A stretch of 64,000 bases of DNA from Liolophura sinensis (Eukaryota > Mollusca > Polyplacophora > Chitonida > Chitonidae), in the NCBI RefSeq assembly GCF_032854445.1, contig NC_088306.1:21425764-21489763 (forward strand). Reading direction: 5' to 3'. The position numbers and the translations under genes were made by a program. Positions within the stretch are counted from its first letter, which is position 1, and the number at the start of each line of letters is the position of its first letter. A model generated the notes under the pieces. It saw only the letters and a program-made list of their open reading frames with translations, did not search any database and was not told the DNA's origin. Of the stretch, positions 46,801 through 52,589 are shown in pieces.

Positions 46801-49129
46801 ACATGTATACATTTCAATACATGCATGTATAGGTATACGCTCCTGCCATGGCGAAAACTTAGGAAAAATATTGATTTGCACGTGAAATATACGACACACA
46901 AACCTAGTTCCATAAATACATATGCATATACTGTAATTATGAATATGAACTTCATCAAATTTCTTCTCAAGATAGTCCATCATACATGCACATGGGCATC
47001 TAGATAAGTAGCAATCTATACATGTATAAACACAAATATTATTTTGACTTTCACTGAATATTTTATATAACACACATGATGTAGACCAAACTCATAATTC
47101 TGAGAAACACTTGACGCTGCGTGGTGTGAAAAATACACAATACAGAAACAACAAGATGCGGCCATTGTTTTTTCAGAGCTGCAATTTTCCCCAACCTGGA
47201 CATACATGTAAGCCTGTTACTACCAACTACATGAATGACACCAGTGAAATACAAATTTGTATGCAGTGTATACAAATTTAAACCATGAGAGCTTGCAACT
47301 AAAACCAGGTCTGGATTGTTTTTGTTTTTTTTTTTTTGTTTTGTTTTGTTTTTGTTTTGTTTTTTTTTTGGCCTGACTGGACATAGGTTTGAACTCTGGT
47401 TTTCTATTTACATGCAAGCCTACAAGTAGCACAGTGTACAAGACATGCAAATTCTTCAAGCTTTTCAATCACCTCTGCAATCAATATTTGGAAACATTCA
47501 GAGAAAATATTGGGGTGTAGAGATATAATTTGCATACTTTTATGAAGCTTGCCTTTTTACTGACACCAACCAATCATTTTGCAGTGATTTTCATCGTAAT
47601 TGTATGCCTAAATTCCACTGACAAACAATGCTTTGTCGAAAACACTAAAGATTTACATGTATATGTATTAAAGCCAAACGAGTGCAACATTCAGGATCTA
47701 ACTGTACCATCATCCAAAGCAGATGGATGGAGGGTAAGTGCATAAGCACTAAATTGGTACCCTGTACCATCAACTGTAGCTTGAAGAAACCTGGCTCTGA
47801 TCACTATACTCCTATAACCCTCCTATAATTACAGCCCTACGACCATTATCACCTAATGCAAATTGCCCACAGCTGGCTGTTTATTATACAACGTCTGCAA
47901 TTTACATGTTGGAATAATCCTTGTTTTCTGGCCTTAGGGACAGGCTGGGGGTGGGGGGTGGGGGGTGGGGGTAGGGGAGGATACCATGGGGGCTACAGGG
48001 AAGGGGGTGGCAGCATAAATCATAGCCAATACAGGTTGAGTTAATAAGCTTGCCACCCACAAATCAACCTAAACAAATAGAAACTCAGCAAAACAGGCCC
48101 AGTTCGAATATATATACTTTGCAATACTTCCATTTTCCACTTATACAGTAGTGCATCTCTTATACAATGTAGTAATTTATTTTCTATTTCTCAGCATGAC
48201 ATTTTTATCATGAAATTATTCTTTTAAACTATTTATTGCCGCATCTGCCAAGTTCCTCACTACGTAATTTATAGTGCATATTCATTATAACATGAGCAAT
48301 ATGTGACCTAAAAGTCGACCCATGACTATTTAACACATGTACATTGCCAGATTTTGGAAGCACCAAAACTGACATTTTACAACATTTATTTGCCTGTATA
48401 AATACAAAATTTTCTCATTTTCCATATATCATGTTTTACACTAAGGAATCGTAAAAGAGTTTGGGCTGGAGTGGTAATGTCCTAGAAAATGACGTGGTGC
48501 CTCACTGAAATGCTATGCTGGATCCTACACCCGACATGGCACCCTGTGGCAGTACATCAGCTATCGACAGGTAACAATGATTGGGAAATTGCATCGTGTA
48601 CCTATACACCTGCATATACATGTATAAATAGCGTCATAGTGCCCCGAGGAAATCTAATCGTTGACACAACAGTGGTGTAGCCCTAGGTACAGCCCTAGGT
48701 GTCTGTTAGGTATAGCTTTCGCTGCATGACTCACGCTAGCATGTAAACAGATTAGCCAGAAGCACTGTCCGATCAACCCGATCCTCTAAAAGAAAACCTA
48801 TGTTAGATCTGTCAAAGTCAACTACGTGGAAATCTGATACTGTACATGTAACATATATACAACACTACTGCCTTCTGCTATAGTACATGTAACTTCTAAT
48901 ACATGCATTGATAGTTTACACCTGTACACTTACGTATAGGCATATATCTGACCAACAAGTTATGTTTAATACCTTCAACACCGTCATCAAAATAAAATAC
49001 AAATACACCAACTGCTTTTTTGTCCACAACATTTGCAAGCAGCACGCAATGCAAGTGCTACAGTATGTACACATACAAGTCTAAGCCAGCCATTAACGGA
49101 CATTTAGCCTACCTGGTTTTCGATGTCAT
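13638..49129 (-). CDS. ARRB: Non-visual (beta-type) arrestin, whole gene, 13 coding positions
   Basis: Arrestins bind activated, phosphorylated G-protein-coupled receptors, stop G-protein coupling, and link receptors to clathrin-coated pits. Joining the exons listed below gives 1248 nt: 415 residues and a stop, every junction in frame. Visible landmarks are K9-K10 near the N-terminus, polar-core D25 in YLGKRDF, the finger loop [13 protein letters not shown] (about 62-74), phosphosensor R168 in LAIRK, lariat-loop acidic residues in [16 protein letters not shown] (D292, D299), clathrin box LIQLD (377-381), and the AP2 motif [13 protein letters not shown] (395-407) with F400, R402 and R404. The clathrin and AP2 motifs mark the non-visual class. 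One 73 nt exon exists in two versions. Introns range from 359 nt to 10.2 kb. The gene converges on SAP130. Identity as an arrestin is very secure; whether the species has other arrestins is unknown. Confidence 0.96.
13738..14230 (-). other. Arrestin intron 12
   Basis: A GT-AG intron of 493 nt without recognisable repeats or genes. Confidence 0.8.
14231..14371 (-). CDS. ARRB: Arrestin exon 12: end of C-domain, clathrin box
   Basis: This exon of 141 nt lies between the acceptor GTTGTTGTAG and the donor GTAAGT (14230-14225). It encodes the end of G336, then [18 protein letters not shown], a proline/serine-rich linker, and [15 protein letters not shown] fits the clathrin-box consensus L-hydrophobic-x-hydrophobic-[DE]. 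The linker between HPKP and the clathrin box is the usual variable region of non-visual arrestins. The last two bases AA join T from exon 13 to make N383. Confidence 0.95.
14372..15059 (-). other. Arrestin intron 11 with an inverted-repeat element
   Basis: A GT-AG intron of 688 nt. Its centre holds a MITE-like element with inverted ends at 14609-14861, listed separately. The rest is unremarkable. Confidence 0.7.
14609..14861. mobile_element. MITE-like element with terminal inverted repeats
   Basis: The left end TCTGTAAGACGGATCGGAAG, continuing through GGTCACATGACCTC, is matched in reverse complement at the right end (TCACATGGTCTCTAACTTCG then AATCCGTCTTACGG). The arms span about 42 nt with a few mismatches and enclose about 165 nt of non-coding sequence. 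Size and structure suit a non-autonomous DNA transposon. A clear target duplication was not found, so the exact ends are approximate. Confidence 0.55.
15060..15146 (-). CDS. ARRB: Arrestin exon 11: C-domain beta strands
   Basis: This exon of 87 nt lies between the acceptor TTTTAG and the donor GTAAGA. It encodes [20 protein letters not shown] then RLILGFGS, matching the LGIIVSYKVKVKLVVS strand pair of vertebrate beta-arrestins. The last two bases (GG) join C of exon 12 to give G336. Confidence 0.95.
15147..15505 (-). other. Arrestin intron 10
   Basis: A GT-AG intron of 359 nt. It has two T-runs on the + strand (about 15271-15286 and 15364-15374) and no other visible feature. Confidence 0.8.
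15506..15652 (-). CDS. ARRB: Arrestin exon 10: lariat loop region
   Basis: This exon of 147 nt lies between the acceptor TTCCCTAG and the donor GTAAGT. The first base A completes the split codon left by either version of exon 9 (GA+A gives E, GC+A gives A). The protein reads [20 protein letters not shown], then [20 protein letters not shown], then DTNLASST. The lariat (gate) loop with D292 and D299 is nearly identical to vertebrate beta-arrestin; these acidic residues belong to the polar core. The segment before FCKVF is diverged. Confidence 0.96.
16490..16950. repeat. Diverged tandem duplication, about 210 bp
   Basis: The motifs CTGACCATGTGTG, TTCAAAATCA-TGGT, GCTA-AGC and an AATACCTC-like stretch recur in order near 16591-16685 and 16801-16895. 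Similarity is partial, so the duplication is old. Confidence 0.5.
17345..17551 (-). mobile_element. Main SINE, lacking the tRNA head
   Basis: It reads from the tail (TTATTTGATTAGTATTTTAC) through GGCCAGCATTATGGTGG to CAACTGCATTGG. It lies in sense with the arrestin gene. Confidence 0.85.
19034..19106 (-). CDS. ARRB: Arrestin exon 9a: canonical version of the alternative exon
   Basis: This 73 nt exon lies between the acceptor TGTACAG and the donor GTAAGT. It completes V234 and encodes [20 protein letters not shown] then LER, with two bases of codon 258. This is almost the vertebrate beta-arrestin sequence (VRQYADICLF-TAQYKC), so it is the canonical form. The segment covers the C-loop of the C-domain, part of the central crest that meets the receptor core. 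It shares length, splice phases and position with exon 9b, 476 nt upstream in the transcript. Confidence 0.95.
19107..19582 (-). other. Spacer between alternative exons 9b and 9a
   Basis: A 476 nt interval, long enough to be spliced as an intron. It contains an A-run at 19425-19440. I saw no obvious repeat of either exon within it. Confidence 0.7.
19583..19655 (-). CDS. ARRB: Arrestin exon 9b: divergent version of the alternative exon
   Basis: This 73 nt exon lies between the acceptor GGTTTCAG and the donor GTAAGT. It completes V234 and encodes [20 protein letters not shown] then MES, with two bases of codon 258. Of the 25 residues affected, 13 match exon 9a. Conserved positions include A-D-I, L-F, Y248, C250 and V-A-D, so the fold should be kept. 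The C-loop changes from F-S-T-A-Q-Y-K to F-T-R-T-S-Y-S. Open frame, intact splice sites and a preserved pattern argue against a decayed duplicate. Because 73 is not divisible by three, 9a and 9b cannot both be in a functional transcript. Confidence 0.9.
20562..20639 (-). mobile_element. Main SINE, 78 bp tail fragment with target duplication
   Basis: The flanks carry a perfect 11 bp direct repeat CTACAATGCTA at 20551-20561 and 20640-20650. The insert holds only the 3' part of the SINE. This shows that severe 5' truncation happened at integration, as in LINE-driven retrotransposition. Confidence 0.8.
21475..21600. mobile_element. Third SINE-like family, decayed
   Basis: It shares CTTTGGCAAGTTA and a GAGTGGAGAAAACC-like body with sequences at about 22886-23000 and 43865-44060. 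Boundaries are uncertain. Confidence 0.4.
21789..21808. repeat. TA microsatellite
   Basis: A run of alternating TA dinucleotides. Confidence 0.8.
21831..21903. repeat. Tandem repeat, about 25 bp, 3 copies
   Basis: The unit is close to AGTCCCATACAACAGAAATA plus CTAT. Confidence 0.75.
22044..22128 (-). CDS. ARRB: Arrestin exon 8: C-domain strand, NNTNKTVKK motif
   Basis: This 85 nt exon lies between the acceptor GATTCAG and the donor GTAAGT. It starts in phase 0 and encodes [20 protein letters not shown] then TVKKVKIS, residues 206-233. YYHGE and [12 protein letters not shown] are arrestin hallmarks. The final G joins TG of exon 9a or 9b to make V234. Confidence 0.96.
22165..22299 (-). mobile_element. 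Main SINE, older copy left of the nested insertion
   Basis: It carries the tail TTTGATTGATTTATGTTTTA and the body GGCAGCCAGCATTACGGTG. A short second tail (ATATTTATTTGATT) precedes the interrupted element. Confidence 0.7.
22315..22578 (+). mobile_element. Main SINE, full-length reference copy with 15 bp target duplication
   Basis: This 264 bp insert is flanked by a perfect direct repeat TGGGAGGAAACTGGG (22300-22314 and 22579-22593). It starts GCCTCCG as a tRNA acceptor stem would, then has the A box TGGCTCAGTCGG, a B box GAGTTCAAGTCC, the common body and the tail CACCACTCAATCAAGATCAA. It lies in antisense to the arrestin gene, inside an older - strand copy. It gives the exact ends of the family. 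Confidence 0.93.
22594..22738 (-). mobile_element. Main SINE, older copy right of the nested insertion
   Basis: It continues the interrupted - strand element from GCAGGGCCCAAGGGATACCC through GTGAGAGGTTCATGGGTCAC to CTAACTACTAGGCCA. It is diverged, in keeping with greater age. Confidence 0.75.
22886..23000. mobile_element. Third SINE-like family
   Basis: It shares GGTGGAGGGAAAC and TTTTGGCAAGTTAGCAAC with copies at 21475 and 43865. Boundaries are approximate. Confidence 0.4.
23369..23504 (-). CDS. ARRB: Arrestin exon 7: phosphosensor arginine and interdomain hinge
   Basis: This 136 nt exon lies between the acceptor TTGTTTCAG and the donor GTATAA. It completes R160 and encodes [35 protein letters not shown] and [11 protein letters not shown]168 in LAIRK is the equivalent of the vertebrate Arg169 phosphosensor in the polar core. 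The proline-rich hinge and EASLDKE lead into the C-domain. A + strand open frame across this exon is an antisense shadow. Confidence 0.96.
23505..24922 (-). other. Arrestin intron 6
   Basis: An intron of 1418 nt. It contains a main SINE (24407-24587) and T-rich sequence near 24830-24850. Otherwise I saw nothing distinctive. Confidence 0.7.
24407..24587 (-). mobile_element. Main SINE, 5'-truncated
   Basis: Tail TTATTTATTTATTTGATTAC, then body and AACTCACAGCGGC. A likely 9 bp target duplication TGAAGTTGA lies at 24398-24406 and 24588-24596. Confidence 0.8.
24923..24990 (-). CDS. ARRB: Arrestin exon 6: N-domain, CGVDYE motif
   Basis: This 68 nt exon lies between the acceptor GTGTTTCAG and the donor GTATGT. 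It encodes [20 protein letters not shown] then HK, residues 138-159, and the first two bases (AG) of R160. CGVDYE followed by an acidic loop and HKR matches vertebrate CGVDYEVK and EEKIHKR. Its start overlaps the region known as the middle loop in structural work. Confidence 0.96.
24991..25907 (-). other. Arrestin intron 5
   Basis: An intron of 917 nt. It has TGAT repeats near 25009-25024 and a duplicated segment (about 25155-25295 and 25560-25690) sharing ATATGCAATAAA-CAATTTG and TTGGAGGAGAGAAAGA. No exon was recognised. Confidence 0.65.
25155..25690. repeat. Diverged direct duplication, copies about 405 bp apart
   Basis: The left copy is at about 25155-25295 and the right copy at about 25560-25690; they share several ordered blocks of 10-16 nt. 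The copies are old. Confidence 0.5.
25908..25967 (-). CDS. ARRB: Arrestin exon 5: [13 protein letters not shown] segment
   Basis: This 60 nt exon in phase 0 lies between the acceptor TTGTTTCAG and the donor GTAAGT. It encodes [20 protein letters not shown], residues 118-137, matching the vertebrate [20 protein letters not shown] segment. The N-domain strand and the start of the middle loop lie here. Confidence 0.96.
25968..26410 (-). other. Arrestin intron 4
   Basis: A GT-AG intron of 443 nt with no repeat or gene recognised. Confidence 0.8.
26411..26652 (-). CDS. ARRB: Arrestin exon 4: N-domain core with finger loop
   Basis: This is the largest exon (242 nt), between the acceptor CTCCACTAG and the donor GTGAGT. 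It encodes the end of D37 and residues 38-117: [66 protein letters not shown] and PYPFYFE-like AYPFYFE. The finger loop (about 62-74), which enters the receptor cavity, is fully conserved. Exon 4 joins exon 5 in phase 0 (FE-LPPN). Confidence 0.97.
28138..28292 (-). mobile_element. Main SINE, 5'-truncated, with target duplication
   Basis: It is flanked by TGTAACCTATGGT (28125-28137) and TGTAACGTATGGT (28293-28305), a 13 bp duplication with one change. Body GGCGGCCAGTATTATGGTGG. Confidence 0.85.
28810..28890. repeat. CT and AT microsatellites
   Basis: A CT run (about 28810-28846) passes into an AT run (about 28850-28868) and then AT-rich sequence. Confidence 0.8.
28996..29035. repeat. AT microsatellite, palindromic
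   Basis: Two AT runs are separated by a single break (TATACTATAT) and can fold back on themselves. Confidence 0.8.
31040..31220. repeat. Dispersed repeat, unnamed family
   Basis: It shares GTTTGGAAGATTGGATGACATCC-like, ATATGACATTTATTTGC and GGGTC-AA-TGTTACGTCATTT blocks with 62850-62990, and part of it with 33930-34060. No coding capacity was seen. Confidence 0.5.
31527..31568 (-). mobile_element. Main SINE, tail-only fragment
   Basis: A TTATTTATTTATTTATTTGG tail followed by TTGGTGTTTTACGCCGTAC. Confidence 0.7.
32781..32919 (-). mobile_element. Main SINE, 5'-truncated
   Basis: Tail ATATTTGATTAGTGTTTCAC, body GGCATTATGGTGGGAGGAAA, ending CATCCACAGGTTG. Confidence 0.8.
33278..33338 (-). CDS. 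ARRB: Arrestin exon 3: YLGKRDF segment
   Basis: This 61 nt exon lies between the acceptor ATTCTTACAG and the donor GTAAGT. It encodes [20 protein letters not shown], residues 17-36, plus the first base of D37. YLGKRDF carries D25, the polar-core aspartate equivalent to vertebrate Asp26. A + strand open frame of 135 codons across this exon is an antisense shadow. Confidence 0.96.
34331..34425 (-). mobile_element. Main SINE, 5'-truncated
   Basis: Tail TTTGTTTGATTGGTGTTTTA, body GACGACAGCCAGTGTAATGG. Confidence 0.75.
36049..36075 (+). other. G-run, possible G-quadruplex
   Basis: Two long G-runs separated by a single A on the + strand. This is opposite to the arrestin transcript, so the pre-mRNA carries the C-rich strand here. 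Confidence 0.5.
38090..38815. repeat. 37 bp minisatellite with about 185 bp higher-order unit
   Basis: The basic unit is CAATCATTCTGTACACTCAG then AAACAATTTAACAGTTG. Five diverged units form a higher-order block: the variant AATCAATTTGTAATGCTC recurs at about 38267, 38452 and 38636, that is 185 and 184 bp apart. About 19 basic units are present. The array ends about 40 bp from the donor of arrestin exon 2. Confidence 0.9.
38858..38888 (-). CDS. ARRB: Arrestin exon 2: [10 protein letters not shown] microexon
   Basis: This 31 nt exon lies between the acceptor CTGTCTACAG and the donor GTAAGC. The first base A completes R6, then [10 protein letters not shown] (7-16). K9 and K10 correspond to the paired lysines that contact receptor-attached phosphates in vertebrate arrestins (Lys10, Lys11). 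The TRVFKK-SPNGK signature at the N-terminus is shared by non-visual arrestins. Confidence 0.95.
39351..39465 (+). mobile_element. Second SINE family, 3' part
   Basis: GGAGGCACATTTCATGCACT, then TGGCTGAAAAATTGTTAATT, GACGCTTAACCCC and a CACTCACTCACT tail. It is homologous to 1611-1724. Confidence 0.65.
40105..40720. promoter_or_regulatory. GC-richer, repeat-free tract; possible intronic control element
   Basis: It stands out from the AT-rich surroundings by base composition and the lack of repeats. It contains CAAGATGGCCGCC at 40248-40260, close to the YY1 site CAAnATGGCGGC. An enhancer, an alternative promoter or an unrecognised non-coding exon are all possible. No function is shown by the sequence. 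Confidence 0.25.
41263..41532 (-). mobile_element. Main SINE, full length
   Basis: It runs from the tail (TTTATTTATTTATTTCACTG) through the whole body to CGCTAACCACCTTGGCCACAG, the diverged tRNA head. Confidence 0.85.
41786..41885. repeat. Short tandem repeat, about 31 bp, 3-4 copies
   Basis: The unit is near CAATATGGTCTACAAATATA then CAGCATGCA; the units are diverged. Confidence 0.65.
42122..42352 (-). mobile_element. Main SINE, nearly full length, with 11 bp target duplication
   Basis: It is flanked by ACTAATGTATA at 42111-42121 and 42353-42363. The tRNA head reads TGGCTCAGTTGGTTAGCGCA on the - strand, a good A box. Body motifs are intact, so it is a young copy. Confidence 0.92.
43376..43800. 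repeat. ACAACATGTACCACACATAT array interrupted by a SINE
   Basis: About 20 bp units of ACAACATGTACCACACATAT occur before (to 43403) and after (from 43604) a SINE. Units at the right end decay to CAACACACAACATATG. Confidence 0.75.
43404..43603 (+). mobile_element. Main SINE inserted in a tandem array
   Basis: The direct repeat TACAACATGTACC flanks it at 43391-43403 and 43604-43616; this is either a target duplication or two array units. The head is truncated; the tail is CCAATCAAATAAATAAATAA. It is one of three copies pointing against the local majority. Confidence 0.85.
43865..44060. mobile_element. Third SINE-like family
   Basis: It shares CTTTGCCAAGTTACTAACC and CCATGGCAGTAACATTTACA-like blocks with 21475 and 22886. 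Ends are uncertain. Confidence 0.4.
44122..44425. repeat. 49 bp minisatellite, 6 copies, alternating as dimers
   Basis: Units starting AAGGCCACAGGAACAGTTCT and ending TTGTTTCCACC begin at 44122, 44171, 44220, 44269, 44318 and 44367. GACAATTTG and GACAGTTTG variants alternate, so the array evolves partly as a 98 bp dimer. Confidence 0.9.
44966..46216. repeat. 62 bp minisatellite, about 20 copies
   Basis: The unit is CAGTCTACAGCGTTCCCTGC, GTCTCTCCGTCACCATTGAA, TCCTGTTGACTGCTTCTCAC, TC. A few units carry a 2 bp insertion (GTGTCTCCTCG). The units starting 45097-45159 and 45347-45409 share the same rare changes, pointing to a four-unit block duplicated once (250 bp). It is the largest array in the window by total length. 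Confidence 0.95.
46576..46762 (-). mobile_element. Main SINE with internal deletion
   Basis: It is flanked by GCTTCTTTATG (46565-46575) and GCTTCTTCATG (46763-46773). The middle of the body between ACGGCGACC and TGGTTGCTGGCAGACC is missing; the tRNA head side is present. Confidence 0.8.
47318..47370. repeat. T/G low-complexity tract
   Basis: T-runs interrupted by single G residues (TTTTGTTTTGTTTTTGTTTTG). Simple sequence only. Confidence 0.8.
47947..47980 (+). other. G-rich tract, possible G-quadruplex
   Basis: Four or more runs of four to six G separated by single T or TA. It lies on the non-template side for the arrestin gene (intron 1), so the transcript carries C-runs. Folding is predicted from the pattern only. 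Confidence 0.55.
49113..49129 (-). CDS. ARRB: Arrestin exon 1: start-codon exon, MTSKT-R
   Basis: Read on the - strand, ATGACATCGAAAACCAG precedes a GTAGGC donor (49112-49107). It encodes M-T-S-K-T and the first two bases of R6; joined to A of exon 2 this gives [16 protein letters not shown], which lines up with vertebrate MGDKGTRVFKK one residue shorter. A sits at -3 of the ATG, which is favourable. The donor is weaker than the others. The frame stays open upstream to an ATG at 49384, so a longer N-terminus cannot be excluded, but arrestins normally begin here. The choice rests on phase, the TR motif and the donor, not on transcripts. Confidence 0.85.
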
Positions 49130-49384
49130 TATGCCACCCGAAGAGATACCTTCCTGTAATCGAAGTTTACAACTAGCTAGCTGGTCCACGCACTGCAAGT
49201 TTGATTCAAAGACAACAGGGTGTATGCACAGGCCTGTCACACTGGAACTGTGATCCAGTCCTAGCATTTCTATGTTGATTTTTGCCCAATCAATGTAATT
49301 AGCGCTAATGCCGGGTGTGGTTGCTGCCCGTGCTATGATTGGCGTACATGACAGTGACAGGTGATGCGAACTGCCGATATGCAC
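49130..49384 (-). other. Probable arrestin 5' UTR with open upstream frame
   Basis: The 255 nt ahead of the arrestin ATG stay open in the same frame. Any 5' leader must run through this region or splice into it. The translated extension resembles nothing I know, has no arrestin similarity, and is best read as untranslated. Transcription start and splice sites are not visible. Confidence 0.4.
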
Positions 49385-50103
49385 TGAAAGCTGTGCATGT
49401 CAGCTTTAGCCTATAGAACCGATATCTCATCAATAGCAATTAAGTGATGGTTACATGCCAGTATTTCATGCAAACTGCACCCATTATTGACCGTATCGGT
49501 ACACATATCATGGAGACCTGTGATCCCTCTTTATCACCTATGTCATTGTGTGGCTTTAGTATTGGAACTCTTTTTAGTGAGCTCTTTGAAGGCACCTGTT
49601 CTTAGTACCAAATATGCCCTTAAGACTGACTTCAGTTAGTTTTATACATGTATACACCTATGTATACTATATACACAATGCCTGTGTATATACCCTTCTT
49701 TGTGGATGCCAAATATTCACCTTCCACAATCAGCTGTCATTCTTGATGAGGGCTTCTACATGAGCCAAGGGATAATTAATTGGCGATTCTGCTAATTAAC
49801 CAAAATTAGGACAATCGCATCATAGTTAAACACTTTTCCAATGTGTTGTTGAAACAAGGTACGTGACAGCCAGGTACGTTTTACAGTATATCTCTGGACA
49901 CGTGTACTACATGAAGTACGCCCAGATATCAAAGCTGGTGGTTACAAGCCAATCGTGCAATTGTGCATTTTCTAGTGCATATATATGAGCCTTCAAATAC
50001 CAAAATTGCTGCTTCAATGGATATTTACATGTAAATGTACATTGTACCTTTAATTACCGAATTGCACCATAAATTTACATTTACTTCATAGTATGTGCAA
50101 CTA

Positions 50104-50275
50104 ATGAAGCTGGTGGTTCAAAGCCATTTACTGGTACCATCAACCACCAAAGCTGGTGGTTCAAAGCCATTTACTGGTACCTTCACTGATCAAAGCTGGT
50201 GGTTCAAAGCCATTTACTGGTACCTTCAATCACCAAAGGTGGTGGCTCAAAGCCATTTATTGGTACCTTCCCTGA
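50104..50275. repeat. 43 bp minisatellite, 4 copies
   Basis: The unit is AGCTGGTGGTTCAAAGCCAT then TTACTGGTACCATCAACCAC and CAA; copies start at 50108, 50151, 50194 and about 50237. Confidence 0.85.
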
Positions 50276-51455
50276 CCACACAATACTTCAAAACAAACGA
50301 GTGCAGCGAGTTGTGCATGGTGTCGTAAGAATTCTAGGTTCATGTTAAACTTTTCTGAAAATTCCATTTTGCATCTGTTGGGCATTTTATTCAACAGCTT
50401 ATGACAAAACAGAGAGCTTTCACAGATTAAGGCATATACCCGAACTCTATAATCATCCACAGTGTTACCTGGATTTCACAACACCCTGTGAAGTCTTCCA
50501 TCAAATCATCAAACCTTGGACAGAAGTTGGCAATTAACTAAGCAGTGTCGTTTCCACTAATGAATCCTGCCATTGCACGTGTAAGTACTAGCTATTATTG
50601 TGCTCCATAAAAGTGGATGGTAATTACAGGACGAGAGGCAATTGCTAAGTGAAAAATACACATAGAATTTCATCGAAAAAGCAATTCTCTGCTTCCGAAA
50701 TGACAAATGTAGAAGAAGCAAAAAAAAAAGTCAAGCAAAATCAAACTCCTAGTATTGAAATGAGCTTTAATAGTGTTAATTGTATCACTGTCAATTAGAA
50801 TGATAGGCTAATTAACACCAAACAATGGTTAAATTATAGGTTGTACAGATCTGTAAGTATTGTTCATGCTTGAATGGAAGGGTCAGTAAAATAAAAACTG
50901 TAAATTGATACACTAATCTCTATTCATCTGTTTGTTTAACACCAGCCTCAAAAGGAGAAAAACAATACAAGACTAAATGTCTATAATCGCATCCATAACT
51001 CATCTCATATACATGTCCACAGCTCAAAAAGTATACTCTTTTACATTTGTGACGTTGGACGACATAGAAACAACACAGTTCAAAATCGCATATATTGACA
51101 AAAACAATAAAGCGCCACCATGTTATCAATTTTAGCCAATCAGTTTGGAGTTGTTTCTATCACTCACGAATGCGCCCGTTTCCTCCAACATCACACTACC
51201 TTTTTCGCACACTGTTTTCCCCTTTGCCCATACGAGCGTGAAGTACAATTGACCCGACATCATGTTTCCTGCTTCTCCAATATGGGGTATCATATAAATC
51301 CCAGATTACACATTGAAATGCAGAGTTACTGATCAAGCAGGTCAGACAAAACTGTCATCGGCAATTTTGGTCCAATTTCACAGCCCTTCCAAAATAGCTA
51401 AGGTCTTTTTAAATGATGTTCTTCACTGGTATGGGTGAAGGGAACCGTAACGTCC

Positions 51456-51530
51456 AGGGTAAACCAAGGGCCTTTGCCACAGGGTAAACCAAGGGCCATT
51501 GCTACAGGGTAAACCAAGGGCCTATGCTAC
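51456..51530. repeat. 25 bp tandem repeat, 3 copies
   Basis: Units AGGGTAAACCAAGGGCCTTT then GCCAC, with single-base variants. Confidence 0.9.
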
Positions 51531-52589
51531 TATAAGTTAATGATGAACTATCCTACAAGAGACCTGCAAATGTACATGGGCATGTTCTGACATTCACAAA
51601 CATGCACACAATATCAGAGGAGGGAAATTCATCTTTAATGGCAACAATGCATACTTGTTTGTACGGCTTTTTAACTCTTTAATGTCGACAAGGTCCCTCA
51701 AACAATAATAACGAGGCCATCTGGAGATTAGCTGTCCAAGGACAGTCTTTAACAGATTTTAGGGGTCGCACATGTATACACATACATATACATGTGCTAT
51801 TGCTTTTCAGTATGAACATGAATACAGTATCTAAATTTCAGCTTTGGCCTATGACATCCAAAGTTTTGTCAATTTGGTGTCAAACGTGGAGGAAACAGCT
51901 CAATACTGTAACAGTACTTGCTCTTATTGGCCAATTTGCGATTGCTAAGAATGGCCAGTTTCAGACAGATCAACGGTAAGTTGCCATGACAACATGGGTG
52001 TAAAGCTTCCTCTATTGATTGGAGAGTGGTGATGAGGTGCAAGATGCATGGGCTAGTACTGCCGCAAACAGTCACATCTTCACAAGTAACATTTCACGTC
52101 TTACTTGACCTGTGTCTCCTTCTGGCATGCCAGACAAACTAGCTTTGCGAGAATTTCTTAGTGGGACTTGCTTTCTAGAGCACAGTGAGACCATTTCTCA
52201 TGGTGGCAGGAAGATTATACCATTACATCCAAGAGTTAGTTATACGCTCTGCAACCTTGCACAAACTGTATGAAAAGGTACACAAGACTCCCTTGGCTTC
52301 AGGTCCTATTTTCATGCTTATAAACTTTCTTAATTCTTTGGTGATTTGCGTTATACACTGTTTTGGAAACTGGCCTCATGATTATTGACCTGAAGTGTCC
52401 TTATTGATTGATGACTGGTATACGAATGTCACATGGGTATTTTGACGCGCAGATTTTCAGTGACAACAAGATGTGACGTGAGACCAAAAAATCCCCAAAT
52501 AACAAACACACACACAAATGTGATGATTGAATGATAGAGCAGAACATGTAATGTTTCTTTTTGTTGTTGACATGTTTAAAGTTCCAGTC

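Larger units (their letters stand above)
38889..49112 (-). other. Arrestin intron 1
   Basis: An intron of 10,224 nt between the start-codon exon and exon 2. It holds a second-family SINE (39351), a GC-richer tract at 40.1-40.7 kb, main SINEs (41263, 42122, 43404, 46576), tandem arrays (41786, 43376, 44122, 44966), a third-family repeat (43865), a T/G-rich tract (47318-47370) and a G-rich tract (47947-47980). No other coding exon was recognised; the long open frame at 42972-43415 is listed under rejected items. Confidence 0.65.
49385..52589. other. Upstream region, non-coding
   Basis: AT-rich sequence upstream of the arrestin start exon, containing two small arrays (50104-50275 and 51456-51530). 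It may hold the promoter or further 5' UTR exons; I could not identify either. A strong start context GCCACCATG at 51114-51122 opens only a 70-codon frame without recognisable similarity. Confidence 0.5.

Noticed and set aside
51114-51332. Perfect start context GCCACCATG with a 70-codon frame
   Set aside because: There is no similarity to known proteins and no neighbouring exon in frame; a short consensus match is expected by chance.
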